Shown here piece after piece: positions 23,593 through 31,001 of a stretch of 44,770 bases of DNA (position 1 is its first letter; each line of letters begins with the position of its first letter). The translations under genes and the position numbers were made by a program. A model generated the notes under the pieces. That model worked only from the letters and a program-made list of their open reading frames with translations. It made no database searches and was not told the origin of the DNA. Location of the stretch: positions 1 through 44,770 of the forward strand of contig JAAZGD010000057.1 in the NCBI GenBank assembly GCA_012511395.1. The letters run 5' to 3'. The DNA comes from Clostridiales bacterium. Its GTDB lineage: Bacteria > Bacillota > Clostridia > Peptostreptococcales > Anaerovoracaceae.

Positions 23593-24325
23593 TTGCACGC
23601 CCTCCTTTATCACAGTTCTGCCTGCAGCGGCAGTCTGTATCTATGAGTTCTATTTCGGAAAGAATTTTTTCTTTCGTAGTAATATCAGAAACCATACCAT
23701 CCTCTAAAACTATTACCTGATCTGCCAGCTTAATAATTCTGTCCTGGTGAGAGATGATGATAATAGTGGTGTCATGGTTCCGGTTCATGTTCTCAAAGGT
23801 TTCAGACAGCCTTTGAAAGCTCCATAAATCTATACGTGCTTCAGTCTCATCGAAAATAGCCACCTTAAGATCTTTGGCAAGTATGGAGGCTATCTCCACA
23901 CGCTTTAACTCTCCTCCCGAGAAGGTGGCATTAAGCTCCCTATCAAGATAGTCTTGAGCACAAAGGCCCACGTCATATAGAAGGTCACAAGGATTTTGCA
24001 CCTTGCCGCCTCCTGCCATATCAAGGAGCTGACTGACCTTTATGCCTTTAAACCGAGGGGGCTGTTGAAAGCCGTAGCCTATACCAAGATTAGCTCTTTC
24101 GTTAATCTTCATATCGGTTATGTCCACACCGTCTAAAAGGATCTGACCACTTGTAGCCTTATAAATTCCCATTATGGCCTTAGCAAGAGAAGACTTGCCA
24201 CCGCCGTTTGGGCCTGTAATTACATATATCTTTTTCCTATGAAAGGAGAGGTTAATATTTTTCAATATTTCCTTTTCCCCCTCCAAATCCTTTAAGGTTA
24301 AACTTAAATCTTTTATCTCTATCAT
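23573..24325 (-). CDS. sufC: SufC-type Fe-S assembly ATPase
   Basis: A 250-residue ABC ATPase with Walker A GPNGGGKSS (38-46), a Q-loop GYGFQQPP, signature FSGGELKR, Walker B VAIFDETEARID and H-loop histidine IISHQD. It powers conformational changes of SufB during cluster assembly in the cytoplasm. The Glu in DETEA fits SufC. A cysteine-rich tail (CRCRQNCDKGGRAIAGC) near the C-terminus is unusual and may bind iron or a cluster. Start ATG 24325 has TGGAGG eight bases upstream, a better fit than GTG 24340. Confidence 0.88.
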   Translation of the reverse strand: MIEIKDLSLTLKDLEGEKEILKNINLSFHRKKIYVITGPNGGGKSSLAKAIMGIYKATSGQILLDGVDITDMKINERANLGIGYGFQQPPRFKGIKVSQLLDMAGGGKVQNPCDLLYDVGLCAQDYLDRELNATFSGGELKRVEIASILAKDLKVAIFDETEARIDLWSFQRLSETFENMNRNHDTTIIIISHQDRIIKLADQVIVLEDGMVSDITTKEKILSEIELIDTDCRCRQNCDKGGRAIAGCDT

Positions 24326-24375
24326 TTCAAAATCCTCCACATGTCTATTTATTCCACCAAAGGAGGAAATGAAAC

Positions 24376-24401
24376 AAAAAAAGCCCTAAAAGGGCTTTTT
24401 T
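24376..24401. terminator. Terminator between the NifX-like operon and sufCB
   Basis: A stem AAAAAAGCCC / GGGCTTTTTT with a 5-nt loop flanked by A- and T-runs, lying in the 93-base gap between the NifX-like stop and the sufC start. No strong promoter was seen downstream of it. Confidence 0.8.
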
Positions 24402-24418
24402 AAAAAGACTTCTTGGTG

Positions 24419-24757
24419 TTAATGATTATGCTCTTTACAAGGTCCGCCCTTTCCCTCAAGGTCTCCTCTTAAGTACGCTAATACAGCATCCTCCGCAAGA
24501 CCGTTCGCACCTAAGGCTACTTCAATATTGTTCTCATTAAAAATATCGATAGCTCCTTGCCCCATACCTCCTGAGATTATTACATTTACTCCATGCTCAT
24601 GTAAAAACAGGGGAAGGAACCCGGGCTTGTGGCCGGGGTTTGGTACTGTTTCAAAGGATTCTATCTCACAGTCTGATACTTGGAAAATATGGAAGCTTTC
24701 ACAGTGGCCAAAGTGGTCTGTGACTCTGTTTCCATCACTTGCTACAGCGATTTTCAT
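24419..24757 (-). CDS. NifX/NifB-C-type Mo-Fe cofactor-binding family protein
   Basis: A 112-residue protein of the dinitrogenase iron-molybdenum cofactor biosynthesis fold: KIAVASDGNRVTDHFGHCESFHIF at the N-terminus, then GHKPGFLPLFLHEHGVNVIISGGMGQ and ALGANGLAEDAV, ending with a His/Cys tail (CKEHNH). In nitrogen fixers such domains carry the FeMo-cofactor or its precursor; in non-fixers the role is unknown, possibly iron-sulfur carrier. GGAGG is eight bases before the ATG. It is the last gene of the operon with the two ferredoxin-inserted ATPases. Confidence 0.88.
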   Translation of the reverse strand: MKIAVASDGNRVTDHFGHCESFHIFQVSDCEIESFETVPNPGHKPGFLPLFLHEHGVNVIISGGMGQGAIDIFNENNIEVALGANGLAEDAVLAYLRGDLEGKGGPCKEHNH

Positions 24758-24769
24758 GTATTGTTCCTC

Positions 24770-25591
24770 CTATAAATTTATTTGTAAACCTGTATATTGA
24801 TAGTCGATTTGATCTTTTAAGCGTTCCTTTAACAATTCATAAGCCGGCAATCCTGTGCAGTGGCAGGTGTAATACTTTGAGGGCTTATCTTTTAAGTAGT
24901 CTGAAAGACTTATTACAAGCTCTGAATTATCGGGATCCCCTTCTTCTCTGAAAAGATGGAAGCCTCCTAAAACGAAATCAGGGTATGCTTTTCTTTCTTT
25001 ATAGTACTGCTCCATAATATTTGCTATACCGCTGTGAGCACAGCCTATGAAGAGGTATGTTTTATCATTTTCTGTAATTATCATGCTCTGCTCATGAGCA
25101 AAATCATCTAAAGACTGATCTCCGTCTTTATCAATAAATAGTTGAGAGTTTCCCGGAGGATTCATAAGGGAACCTTTTACTCCTGAAAAAATCTCCACCC
25201 CTTTCATAATCTCCATCCTCTGGGGAGGGAAAACTATTTGAGGTAAATCAAAGAAGGATTTGTCCACCCCGATATAGACTACCCGCCCGTCATTTTCATG
25301 GGCATAAAAATCGCTAAAGCCTTCATGGCGTATATATATTTTGGCTTTTTTGTTAAGCTCTGTGAAAGCTTTAATACCGCCTGTATGGTCGTAGTGACCG
25401 TGTGATACCACGCAGAAGTCTACGTCCTTAAGAGGTACCTTCATCTTCTCCGCATTTTCTATAAAATTGGGGCTTGCCCCAAAATCAAAGAGAATGTTTT
25501 TGCCTAAAGCCTCTATGTATAGAGAAAGGCCATGCTCCTTGTGGAACTCAGGGCTCATACTTTCATTTTCAATCAGAACAGATAATTTCAT
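24770..25591 (-). CDS. Metallo-beta-lactamase fold hydrolase
   Basis: A 273-residue MBL-fold protein with the metal-binding SHGHYDHTGG motif (about residues 62-71), a later GCAHSGIANI histidine and a C-terminal YTCHCTGLPAYELL. It resembles the MJ0888-type dihydropterin phosphate synthase-like group often found beside these ATPases. The substrate is unknown. AGGAGG precedes the ATG. Gaps of about 11 bases on both sides support a single operon. Confidence 0.85.
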   Translation of the reverse strand: MKLSVLIENESMSPEFHKEHGLSLYIEALGKNILFDFGASPNFIENAEKMKVPLKDVDFCVVSHGHYDHTGGIKAFTELNKKAKIYIRHEGFSDFYAHENDGRVVYIGVDKSFFDLPQIVFPPQRMEIMKGVEIFSGVKGSLMNPPGNSQLFIDKDGDQSLDDFAHEQSMIITENDKTYLFIGCAHSGIANIMEQYYKERKAYPDFVLGGFHLFREEGDPDNSELVISLSDYLKDKPSKYYTCHCTGLPAYELLKERLKDQIDYQYTGLQINL

Positions 25592-25602
25592 AGGACACCT
25601 CC

Positions 25603-26469
25603 TTATTCGAGCACCATGTTTTTAATATCGGGGAACATTGATCTTAGAGCGTCGCCCGCCTTTGTAGCTGTGTGTACAATGGAAACTCCCTTGTTCACAG
25701 CATTGACAGCTTCAGTGTCGTAGGGAATTTGGCCCAGGAAGGGAATGTTTTCATTTTTTAAATACTCCCGGATCAGATTGCTGTTCTCTTCGTTTATATC
25801 GTACTTGTTGATTATAACACAACATTTAACATTGAAACCCTCTGCAGTTTTTAAAATTCTTTTCATATCGCTTATGCCTGTGAGAGAAGGCTCTGTAACG
25901 ATTAAGGCAAGGTCCACTCCTGAAAGGGAAGCTATGACAGGACATCCGATTCCGGGGGATCCGTCAAGAATAGCCAGATCGCCTTTCAAGTCCTGTTCAA
26001 AGAGTCTGGTTTTCACGCTTGTTACGAGAAGGCCTGAGTTTCCCGCTCCGATTTTCAGTTGGGCGGTGGAAAAGGTTTTATCGTCATCCTTATAAAGCAT
26101 CAGCTCCCCTGATTTTTCTGGAAGGATTGAGACTGCATCATGGGGACAAACAAAATGGCAGACGCCGCAGCCTTCACAGCTTATGGGATCTACTCTGTAT
26201 GTGTCGATTATAATTTCTATGGCATCAAAGCGGCAGTGCTCGTAGCATAAATTACAGGAGATGCACTTGTCTGTGTCTATGTATGCCTTAGGCAGGCCGT
26301 AATAATCCTTAAAATCATAAACCTCTTTATGGTTGAGAGTTAAATGAAGATTAGGTGTATCCACATCGCAGTCTGCGTAGGACAGACAATTAAACAATTC
26401 TATTAAGGCTGTGGCCACCGTTGTTTTCCCGGTGCCGCCTTTACCGCTTAAAACCAGCAGTTTTTTCAC
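25603..26469 (-). CDS. MinD/Mrp-type ATPase with inserted ferredoxin domain (second of a pair)
   Basis: A 288-residue P-loop ATPase with deviant Walker A KGGTGKT (10-16) and the conserved D in YADCDVDTPN. Between about residues 58 and 112 it carries two 4Fe-4S ferredoxin motifs (CISCNLCYEHC and CEGCGVCHFVC). LAILDGSPGIGCPV is the Walker B region. Such proteins are thought to act as ATP-driven iron-sulfur carriers or cluster-insertion factors. The start overlaps the previous paralogue by 29 bases, so the two are coupled and probably form a heterodimer. Confidence 0.85.
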   Translation of the reverse strand: MKKLLVLSGKGGTGKTTVATALIELFNCLSYADCDVDTPNLHLTLNHKEVYDFKDYYGLPKAYIDTDKCISCNLCYEHCRFDAIEIIIDTYRVDPISCEGCGVCHFVCPHDAVSILPEKSGELMLYKDDDKTFSTAQLKIGAGNSGLLVTSVKTRLFEQDLKGDLAILDGSPGIGCPVIASLSGVDLALIVTEPSLTGISDMKRILKTAEGFNVKCCVIINKYDINEENSNLIREYLKNENIPFLGQIPYDTEAVNAVNKGVSIVHTATKAGDALRSMFPDIKNMVLE

Positions 26470-27304
26470 TTTTTGCCTCCCTGTATATAGTGTTAAGCAG
26501 TTTTGAGAAGAATTTTTCCCACTTGGGGTTTTCCTCTGCCAGAATTTTCCCCTTGCTGTTTTCTTCTCCCATTTTTTTATCGTAGGGAATTTCTGCGATT
26601 ATGGGCAGATTGTTTTCTCTGCAAAAAGCAAAGGTAGGATTTTCCTCTCCCGTGGATTTATTAATGATTATTCCAAAAGGGATTTCATAAAGGGTAACAA
26701 GATCGTATACCAGCTTTAAATTGTGAGCGCCAAACAAGGTGGGCTCTGCCACCAATACTGCGTAATCCGCATCCCTAATACTTTCAGTTACGAGGCAGCC
26801 TGTTCCGGGGGGACAGTCTATAAAGGTAAAGCTCTTGTATGTTTTGGAATTTTCCAAGAGATTTTGAACCAGCTTCGTCCCCGAAGCTTCTCCTATTTTC
26901 ATCTCTGCCGATAATACAGTGATTTTATCTTTAACCCCCAAGTAGACCTGCCCTAATGTTTTCGGAATTTCTGTAAAAGCTTTGGTGGGGCATACTAAAA
27001 GACAACCGCCACAGGAGTGACAAAGCTGGGGGAAGACCATTAATTTGTCACCTGTATAGGCCAAGGCGTTAAACTTGCAGAAGTCTACGCATTTTTCACA
27101 GCCGTTGCATTTACTTTGGTCTACTTGGGGAAGAGGTTGAGTAACAGTTTCTGCAGATATTATATGAGGCTTAAAGTATATTCTGCCGTTTGGCTCCTCC
27201 ACATCGCAGTCCACATAGACTGCTTCCTTTGCAGCACTTGCTATATTCACGCTGAGAAAGGTTTTACCCGTTCCTCCTTTACCACTTAATACAGCAATCC
27301 TCAT
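26441..27304 (-). CDS. MinD/Mrp-type ATPase with inserted ferredoxin domain (first of a pair)
   Basis: A 287-residue paralogue of the next gene with KGGTGKT (9-15), YVDCDVEEPNG, two 4Fe-4S motifs (CNGCEKCVDFC and CHSCGGCLLVC) between about residues 65 and 110, and IDCPPGTGCLV as Walker B. The predicted role is ATP-dependent cluster handling in the cytoplasm. It starts five bases after the frameshifted NifX-like gene ends. Confidence 0.85.
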   Translation of the reverse strand: MRIAVLSGKGGTGKTFLSVNIASAAKEAVYVDCDVEEPNGRIYFKPHIISAETVTQPLPQVDQSKCNGCEKCVDFCKFNALAYTGDKLMVFPQLCHSCGGCLLVCPTKAFTEIPKTLGQVYLGVKDKITVLSAEMKIGEASGTKLVQNLLENSKTYKSFTFIDCPPGTGCLVTESIRDADYAVLVAEPTLFGAHNLKLVYDLVTLYEIPFGIIINKSTGEENPTFAFCRENNLPIIAEIPYDKKMGEENSKGKILAEENPKWEKFFSKLLNTIYREAKSEKTAGFKR

Positions 27305-27309
27305 ATGAT

Positions 27310-27671
27310 TTACCTGCCGTGACGAAGGCCTTCATGAGTCCTTGTAAGAAGGGAAAGCTTTCCTTCTTCAAAAGCCTTTAAAGTTTCTTCTATAAGTAAG
27401 GAGGATGTTTCATAAATCTTAATACCGGCCTCTCTTATTACAAGAGATGCATTTTCTCCCAAGCGAGGTGTAATAAGAACATCTGCACGGGCATTTGCAA
27501 GAATCTGTGCCGCCTTACTCCTGCGCCGGAGGGGCTGTTCACAGAATCATTTAAAATGTAGTTCTTTGTATTTGTCTTTGAATCAAAGATGAGAAAATAA
27601 GGGGCTCTGCCAAAGTTGGAGCTTACCTTGCTTTCATCAGTTTTGTCCGTTACGGGAATAGCAATTTTCAT
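27310..27671 (-). pseudogene. NifX-like protein gene with a one-base frameshift
   Basis: The gene starts at ATG 27671 with AAAAGGAG upstream (KIAIPVTDKTDESKVSSNFG) and is normal up to SPSGAGV. Near position 27520 the frame is lost. Restoring one A (GTAAGG to GTAAAGG) lets the reading continue as KAAQILANARADVLITPRLG and on to HEGLRHGR and a TAA at 27312-27310. That gives a complete 120-residue NifX/NifB-C-type protein similar in plan to the one at 24419. As given, the product is about 77 residues with a wrong tail. The downstream ATPase starts five bases after the corrected stop, which supports the corrected end. Frameshift mutation or sequencing error. Confidence 0.88.
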
Positions 27672-27704
27672 GTTTTTTCTCCTTTTGCTTCTGGTTATAC
27701 AGTA

Positions 27705-27732
27705 ATTATACAACATAGATGACATATGTCAA
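27705..27732 (-). promoter_or_regulatory. Promoter of the NifX-like/ATPase operon
   Basis: On the minus strand TTGACA (27732-27727), 16 nt, TATAAT (27710-27705). Its -35 overlaps a 12-bp palindrome, TGACATATGTCA (27720-27731). Confidence 0.7.
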
Positions 27733-27777
27733 ATACTTGAAAAAAGAGAAATTCCTTTGAGGGGGACATTTTTGGCC

Positions 27778-27806
27778 TTGCAAAACGAACATATGTTCGA
27801 TATAAT
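27778..27806 (+). promoter_or_regulatory. SOS promoter with LexA box upstream of the Y-family polymerase
   Basis: TTGCAA, 17 nt, TATAAT, with the LexA/DinR box CGAACATATGTTCG at 27786-27799 filling the spacer. The box matches the Gram-positive consensus CGAACRNRYGTTYG at every position, so transcription should be blocked until DNA damage removes LexA. Confidence 0.9.
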
Positions 27807-27833
27807 GATGGCACCTTCAAGGAGGAAAAAGAA

Positions 27834-29066
27834 ATGATACTTCACGTAGACGCAAACTCTGCATACTTAAGCTGGACGGCTGCGGCTCTTCTTGAGAAGG
27901 GAGGAGCGGTTGATTTACGCCTGGTGCCTTCAGTAATAGGAGGCTCTGAGAAAAACAGGCATGGCATAGTGCTGGCTAAATCTATTCCTGCAAAGAAAAT
28001 GGGAGTTAAAACGGGAGAAACCCTCTTTGAAGCAAGAAGCAGGTGTCCCCATCTTTTAGTATATCCTCCTGACTACGGTCTGTATGTTCTGGCCTCAGAC
28101 AGCATGGTTGAAATTTTAAGGCAATACAGCTCCTTTGTGGAAAGATACAGCATAGATGAGTGCTTTTTAAAATGGGAGGGAAGAAGGGAAGAAAGCGTTA
28201 AAGCGGCCTTCGCCATTAAGGAAAGGATTAAGAAGGAGCTGGGGTTTACAGTAAATGTGGGGGTTTCCACAAACAAGCTTTTGGCAAAAATGGCATCGGA
28301 GCTAAAAAAGCCGGATATGGTTCATACGCTGTTTAAGGAGGAGATGGAGGAAAAGATGTGGCCTCTTCCTGTGGGGGATCTCTTTATGGTGGGAAGAGCT
28401 ACGGAAAGGAAGTTGAAAGGCGTTGGAATAAATACCATAGGAGATCTTGCTTCAGCCGATAAGAGATGGCTCAGGCTTTTGTTAAAAAGCCATGGGGAGC
28501 TGGTCTATAGATATGCAAACGGTATAGATGAAACAGGAGTTTCAGAAAATTGCTTCAGCCTTCATAAAAGTGTGGGAAACAGCTTGACCACCTCCTATGA
28601 TGTAACGGCCTTTTCTGATGTAAGGGCCCACCTTTTAGGACTTTCAGAGCAGGTGGGCATAAGGGTGCGAAAGCTTGGGATGGAAGGGGATCTTATTTCC
28701 GTGTGGTTTAAAACAGAAGGGTTTCTTTCTTTAAGCCATCAGCGTAGGCTTCCCTATTATACAGCCTCCACCTCAAGAATATATGAAAATGCCATTATTC
28801 TCATGGAGGAAGCATGGAAAGGCCAGCCTTTAAGGCAGCTTGGTGTGTCTATAGGAGACCTTGTAAAAAAGAAGAAGGGCCAAATAAGCATATGGGAAAA
28901 GACGGAGGAAAAAGAGGACAGGCTTAATGAAACCTTAGATGCTGTAAGAAAAAGATACGGTAGAGAAAGCATAATAAGGGCAAGGTTTGCAAATAGCTGT
29001 CATAAGCCTTTAGTAGGAGGGGTGGGGGATATGGAATATATTATGATGGGAGGATATGAAATATGA
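27834..29066 (+). CDS. dinB: Y-family translesion DNA polymerase (Pol IV type)
   Basis: A 410-residue error-prone polymerase. Metal ligands are Asp6 (LHVDANSAY) and Asp108-Glu109 in YSIDEC. The little-finger domain follows, and a QISIW sequence near 357 fits a beta-clamp-binding motif. The perfect SOS box in the promoter and AAGGAGG before the ATG indicate damage-induced expression. The next gene overlaps by four bases. The sequence is somewhat closer in style to UmuC-like Gram-positive polymerases than to E. coli DinB, so the gene symbol is approximate. Confidence 0.9.
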   Translation: MILHVDANSAYLSWTAAALLEKGGAVDLRLVPSVIGGSEKNRHGIVLAKSIPAKKMGVKTGETLFEARSRCPHLLVYPPDYGLYVLASDSMVEILRQYSSFVERYSIDECFLKWEGRREESVKAAFAIKERIKKELGFTVNVGVSTNKLLAKMASELKKPDMVHTLFKEEMEEKMWPLPVGDLFMVGRATERKLKGVGINTIGDLASADKRWLRLLLKSHGELVYRYANGIDETGVSENCFSLHKSVGNSLTTSYDVTAFSDVRAHLLGLSEQVGIRVRKLGMEGDLISVWFKTEGFLSLSHQRRLPYYTASTSRIYENAIILMEEAWKGQPLRQLGVSIGDLVKKKKGQISIWEKTEEKEDRLNETLDAVRKRYGRESIIRARFANSCHKPLVGGVGDMEYIMMGGYEI

Positions 29067-29326
29067 AAATCTTAGCAGAGCCCATAGATGCTTTAGTGTT
29101 CTTTCATAAAGGGAAAATACCTACTCCTTATAAGTTTAAGTACGTGACGGTCCCCGGAGAAAGAGAAACTGTATATGTGGATAAAATTCTTGAGGTAGAT
29201 GAACAGAAAATTGCAGGGATCCGCTCCTTTGTGTATAAGTGCCAAAGCATCATAGGAGAAGAAATTAAAAGGTATGAGCTGAAATATATAATAGAAGAGT
29301 ATAGGTGGGAGCTTTATAAAATGTGA
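29063..29326 (+). CDS. Small protein coupled to the Y-family polymerase
   Basis: An 87-residue basic protein with no cysteines or membrane segment; mostly beta-strand (YKFKYVTVPGERETVYVDKIL), then a helical/strand end (ELKYIIEEYRWELYKM). It overlaps the polymerase stop by four bases (ATGA) and has GGGAGG upstream, so it is SOS co-expressed. Its plan reminds me of DUF6504-type partners of translesion polymerases, but I am not sure. It may modulate the polymerase. Confidence 0.75.
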   Translation: MKILAEPIDALVFFHKGKIPTPYKFKYVTVPGERETVYVDKILEVDEQKIAGIRSFVYKCQSIIGEEIKRYELKYIIEEYRWELYKM

Positions 29327-29342
29327 GAAGAGTCTTCCTTTG

Positions 29343-29351
29343 TGGTATAAT
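29343..29351 (+). promoter_or_regulatory. Extended -10 promoter for the TlpA-like gene
   Basis: TGGTATAAT, an extended -10 element, about 35 nt upstream of the start at 29387; no good -35 is visible. Confidence 0.5.
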
Positions 29352-29386
29352 CATAAAAATATTAAAAGTCATAAGGGGAAATAGAT

Positions 29387-29992
29387 ATGATTAAAAAGCT
29401 TTCAGCTATAGCACTTATAGCAGTCCTTCTTTTCACACTTGCTTCCTGCAAAGGTGAGCCTGTACAAAATGAGAAAGAGGATGAAAATAAAAACCCTGAT
29501 ATCGAATGGATTAATGAAATTTCAATGCCTTCTGAATCTGGATCCTCACGAGGGTTGGAAAACATTTCAACTCTTGATCTTTATGGAAATCCCGTAGATT
29601 CGGGAATTTTTAATAATTACGAAATAACCATAGTAGATGTGTGGGGCACTTATTGCAGCCCATGTATTAAGGCTATGCCTGTACTTGCTTCACTTCATGA
29701 GAAGTATGAGGATAAAGGTGTAAATGTTATAGGTATAGTAATAGATATTCAGAATAAGGACTTATCTCCTAAGGCTGAGGGTTTAGTTACAGCCATGGAT
29801 ATTACACAGAGGACCGGAGCAGACTTTACCCATATATTAGCTTCAAAGAATATTATTTCCTCTGTTGTAAGAAACATAAGCGCAATACCGGCTTCCTTTA
29901 TTGTAGACAGTGAAGGCAATGTAATTACGAAAATTCTTTACGGTGGTCACAGCCTTGAACAGTGGGAAGAATTAATAAATGAGTACATCTAA
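29387..29992 (+). CDS. TlpA/ResA-like thiol-disulfide lipoprotein
   Basis: A 201-residue membrane-anchored thioredoxin-fold protein. Residues 1-22 form a lipoprotein signal with lipobox LASC. The fold starts near residue 65 and carries the active site Cys90-Ser-Pro-Cys93 in WGTYCSPCIKAMPVL; a cis-proline loop SAIPASFIVDSEG lies near 164. It probably reduces or oxidises disulfides outside the membrane. It is followed without a gap by a small CxxC membrane peptide and a membrane polyferredoxin, suggesting that electrons come from the cytoplasm through them. Confidence 0.88.
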   Translation: MIKKLSAIALIAVLLFTLASCKGEPVQNEKEDENKNPDIEWINEISMPSESGSSRGLENISTLDLYGNPVDSGIFNNYEITIVDVWGTYCSPCIKAMPVLASLHEKYEDKGVNVIGIVIDIQNKDLSPKAEGLVTAMDITQRTGADFTHILASKNIISSVVRNISAIPASFIVDSEGNVITKILYGGHSLEQWEELINEYI

Positions 29993-30137
29993 AAAAAGGA
30001 AAGACTATAGAGTAAAAGCATTACTTCTGCTTTTAGTAGGCCTCCTCTTTATTGCCATAGGAGTATTTAGAGGAGAAGTCTTTGTGGTTTTAACGAAAGC
30101 CATCCACATTTGTTTGGAATGTATAGGTATAGGCTAA
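29979..30137 (+). CDS. 52-residue CxxC membrane peptide (CD1871A-like)
   Basis: A short gene: a basic N-terminus (MSTSKKRKDYRVK), one hydrophobic transmembrane segment (about 14-31), then a C-terminal CLEC (Cys45 and Cys48) followed by IGIG. It overlaps the tlpA-like stop by 14 bases and its TAA directly abuts the next ATG. I recall it as the CD1871A family CXXC motif-containing protein, found in the same setting in Clostridioides. The CxxC should lie outside and may relay electrons to the TlpA-like protein. Confidence 0.82.
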   Translation: MSTSKKRKDYRVKALLLLLVGLLFIAIGVFRGEVFVVLTKAIHICLECIGIG

Positions 30138-31001
30138 ATGAAGAGGCATATCATTCAAGGAGCTTTTACAGCTATTACAAACAGCTACTATAAAGGGTTT
30201 TTAGCGGGAAGCATTTACCAGGGAAATGGTAAAGCTCTTTGCCTTCAGGGGCTTAATTGCTATTCCTGCCCAGGTGCTTTAGGGTCATGTCCAATCGGCT
30301 CTTTCCAGGCAGTGGCAGGTGCAAGAGGTTATACGGTTCCTTTTTATCTCATTGGATTCTTTCTGGCTTTCGGTGCTTTTTTCGGCCGTTTTGTCTGCGG
30401 ATATCTTTGCCCCTTTGGGTTGTTTCAGGATTTATTACATAAGATTCCATTTCCTAAGAAAATAAGGAAGGTGCCATTTGATAAGTACTTAAAGTATTTA
30501 AAGTATTTCTTCCTTTTAGTTTTCGTGTTTCTACTACCGGCTTTTGTAAGTAATGATTTTGGAGTAGGAGACCCTTGGTTTTGTAAGTATGTTTGTCCTT
30601 CAGGGACTTTTATGGCAGGATGGCCTCTTGTAATTTTAAATGGAGGTATAAGAGGGACCATTGGATTTTTATTTGCATGGAAATCCTTTATACTCATCGC
30701 AATAATTATTCTGTCCATAATTATTTACAGACCTTTTTGCAGATACATATGTCCTTTAGGAGCTATTTACGGCTGTTTTAATAAAGTGTCTTTTTATAGA
30801 TTCAATGTAAATAAGGATACTTGCATAGAGTGTAAGAAGTGTCAGGAAGTTTGCAAGTTTGATATACCTGTATATTTGACTCCCAACTCTATGGACTGCA
30901 TAAGGTGCGGGGACTGCTTAAAAGTATGTCCTACAAACGCATTACAAAGAATACCTTATCTTAGAAGTCAGGAGGAGCTTTTAAGTGACAAGGCTAAGTA
31001 A
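30138..31001 (+). CDS. Membrane polyferredoxin, NapH/CcdA-like electron transfer protein
   Basis: A 287-residue integral membrane protein with about five transmembrane helices and paired cysteine motifs typical of the NapH/4Fe-4S binding family: CGYLCPFGLFQ and CRYICPLGAIYG. Two 4Fe-4S ferredoxin motifs follow at the C-terminus (CIECKKCQEVC and CIRCGDCLKVC). An N-terminal CLQGLNCYSCPGALGSC is also cysteine-rich. It probably moves electrons from cytoplasmic ferredoxin across the membrane. Tight linkage with the CxxC peptide and TlpA-like lipoprotein suggests an export route for reducing power. Confidence 0.85.
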   Translation: MKRHIIQGAFTAITNSYYKGFLAGSIYQGNGKALCLQGLNCYSCPGALGSCPIGSFQAVAGARGYTVPFYLIGFFLAFGAFFGRFVCGYLCPFGLFQDLLHKIPFPKKIRKVPFDKYLKYLKYFFLLVFVFLLPAFVSNDFGVGDPWFCKYVCPSGTFMAGWPLVILNGGIRGTIGFLFAWKSFILIAIIILSIIIYRPFCRYICPLGAIYGCFNKVSFYRFNVNKDTCIECKKCQEVCKFDIPVYLTPNSMDCIRCGDCLKVCPTNALQRIPYLRSQEELLSDKAK

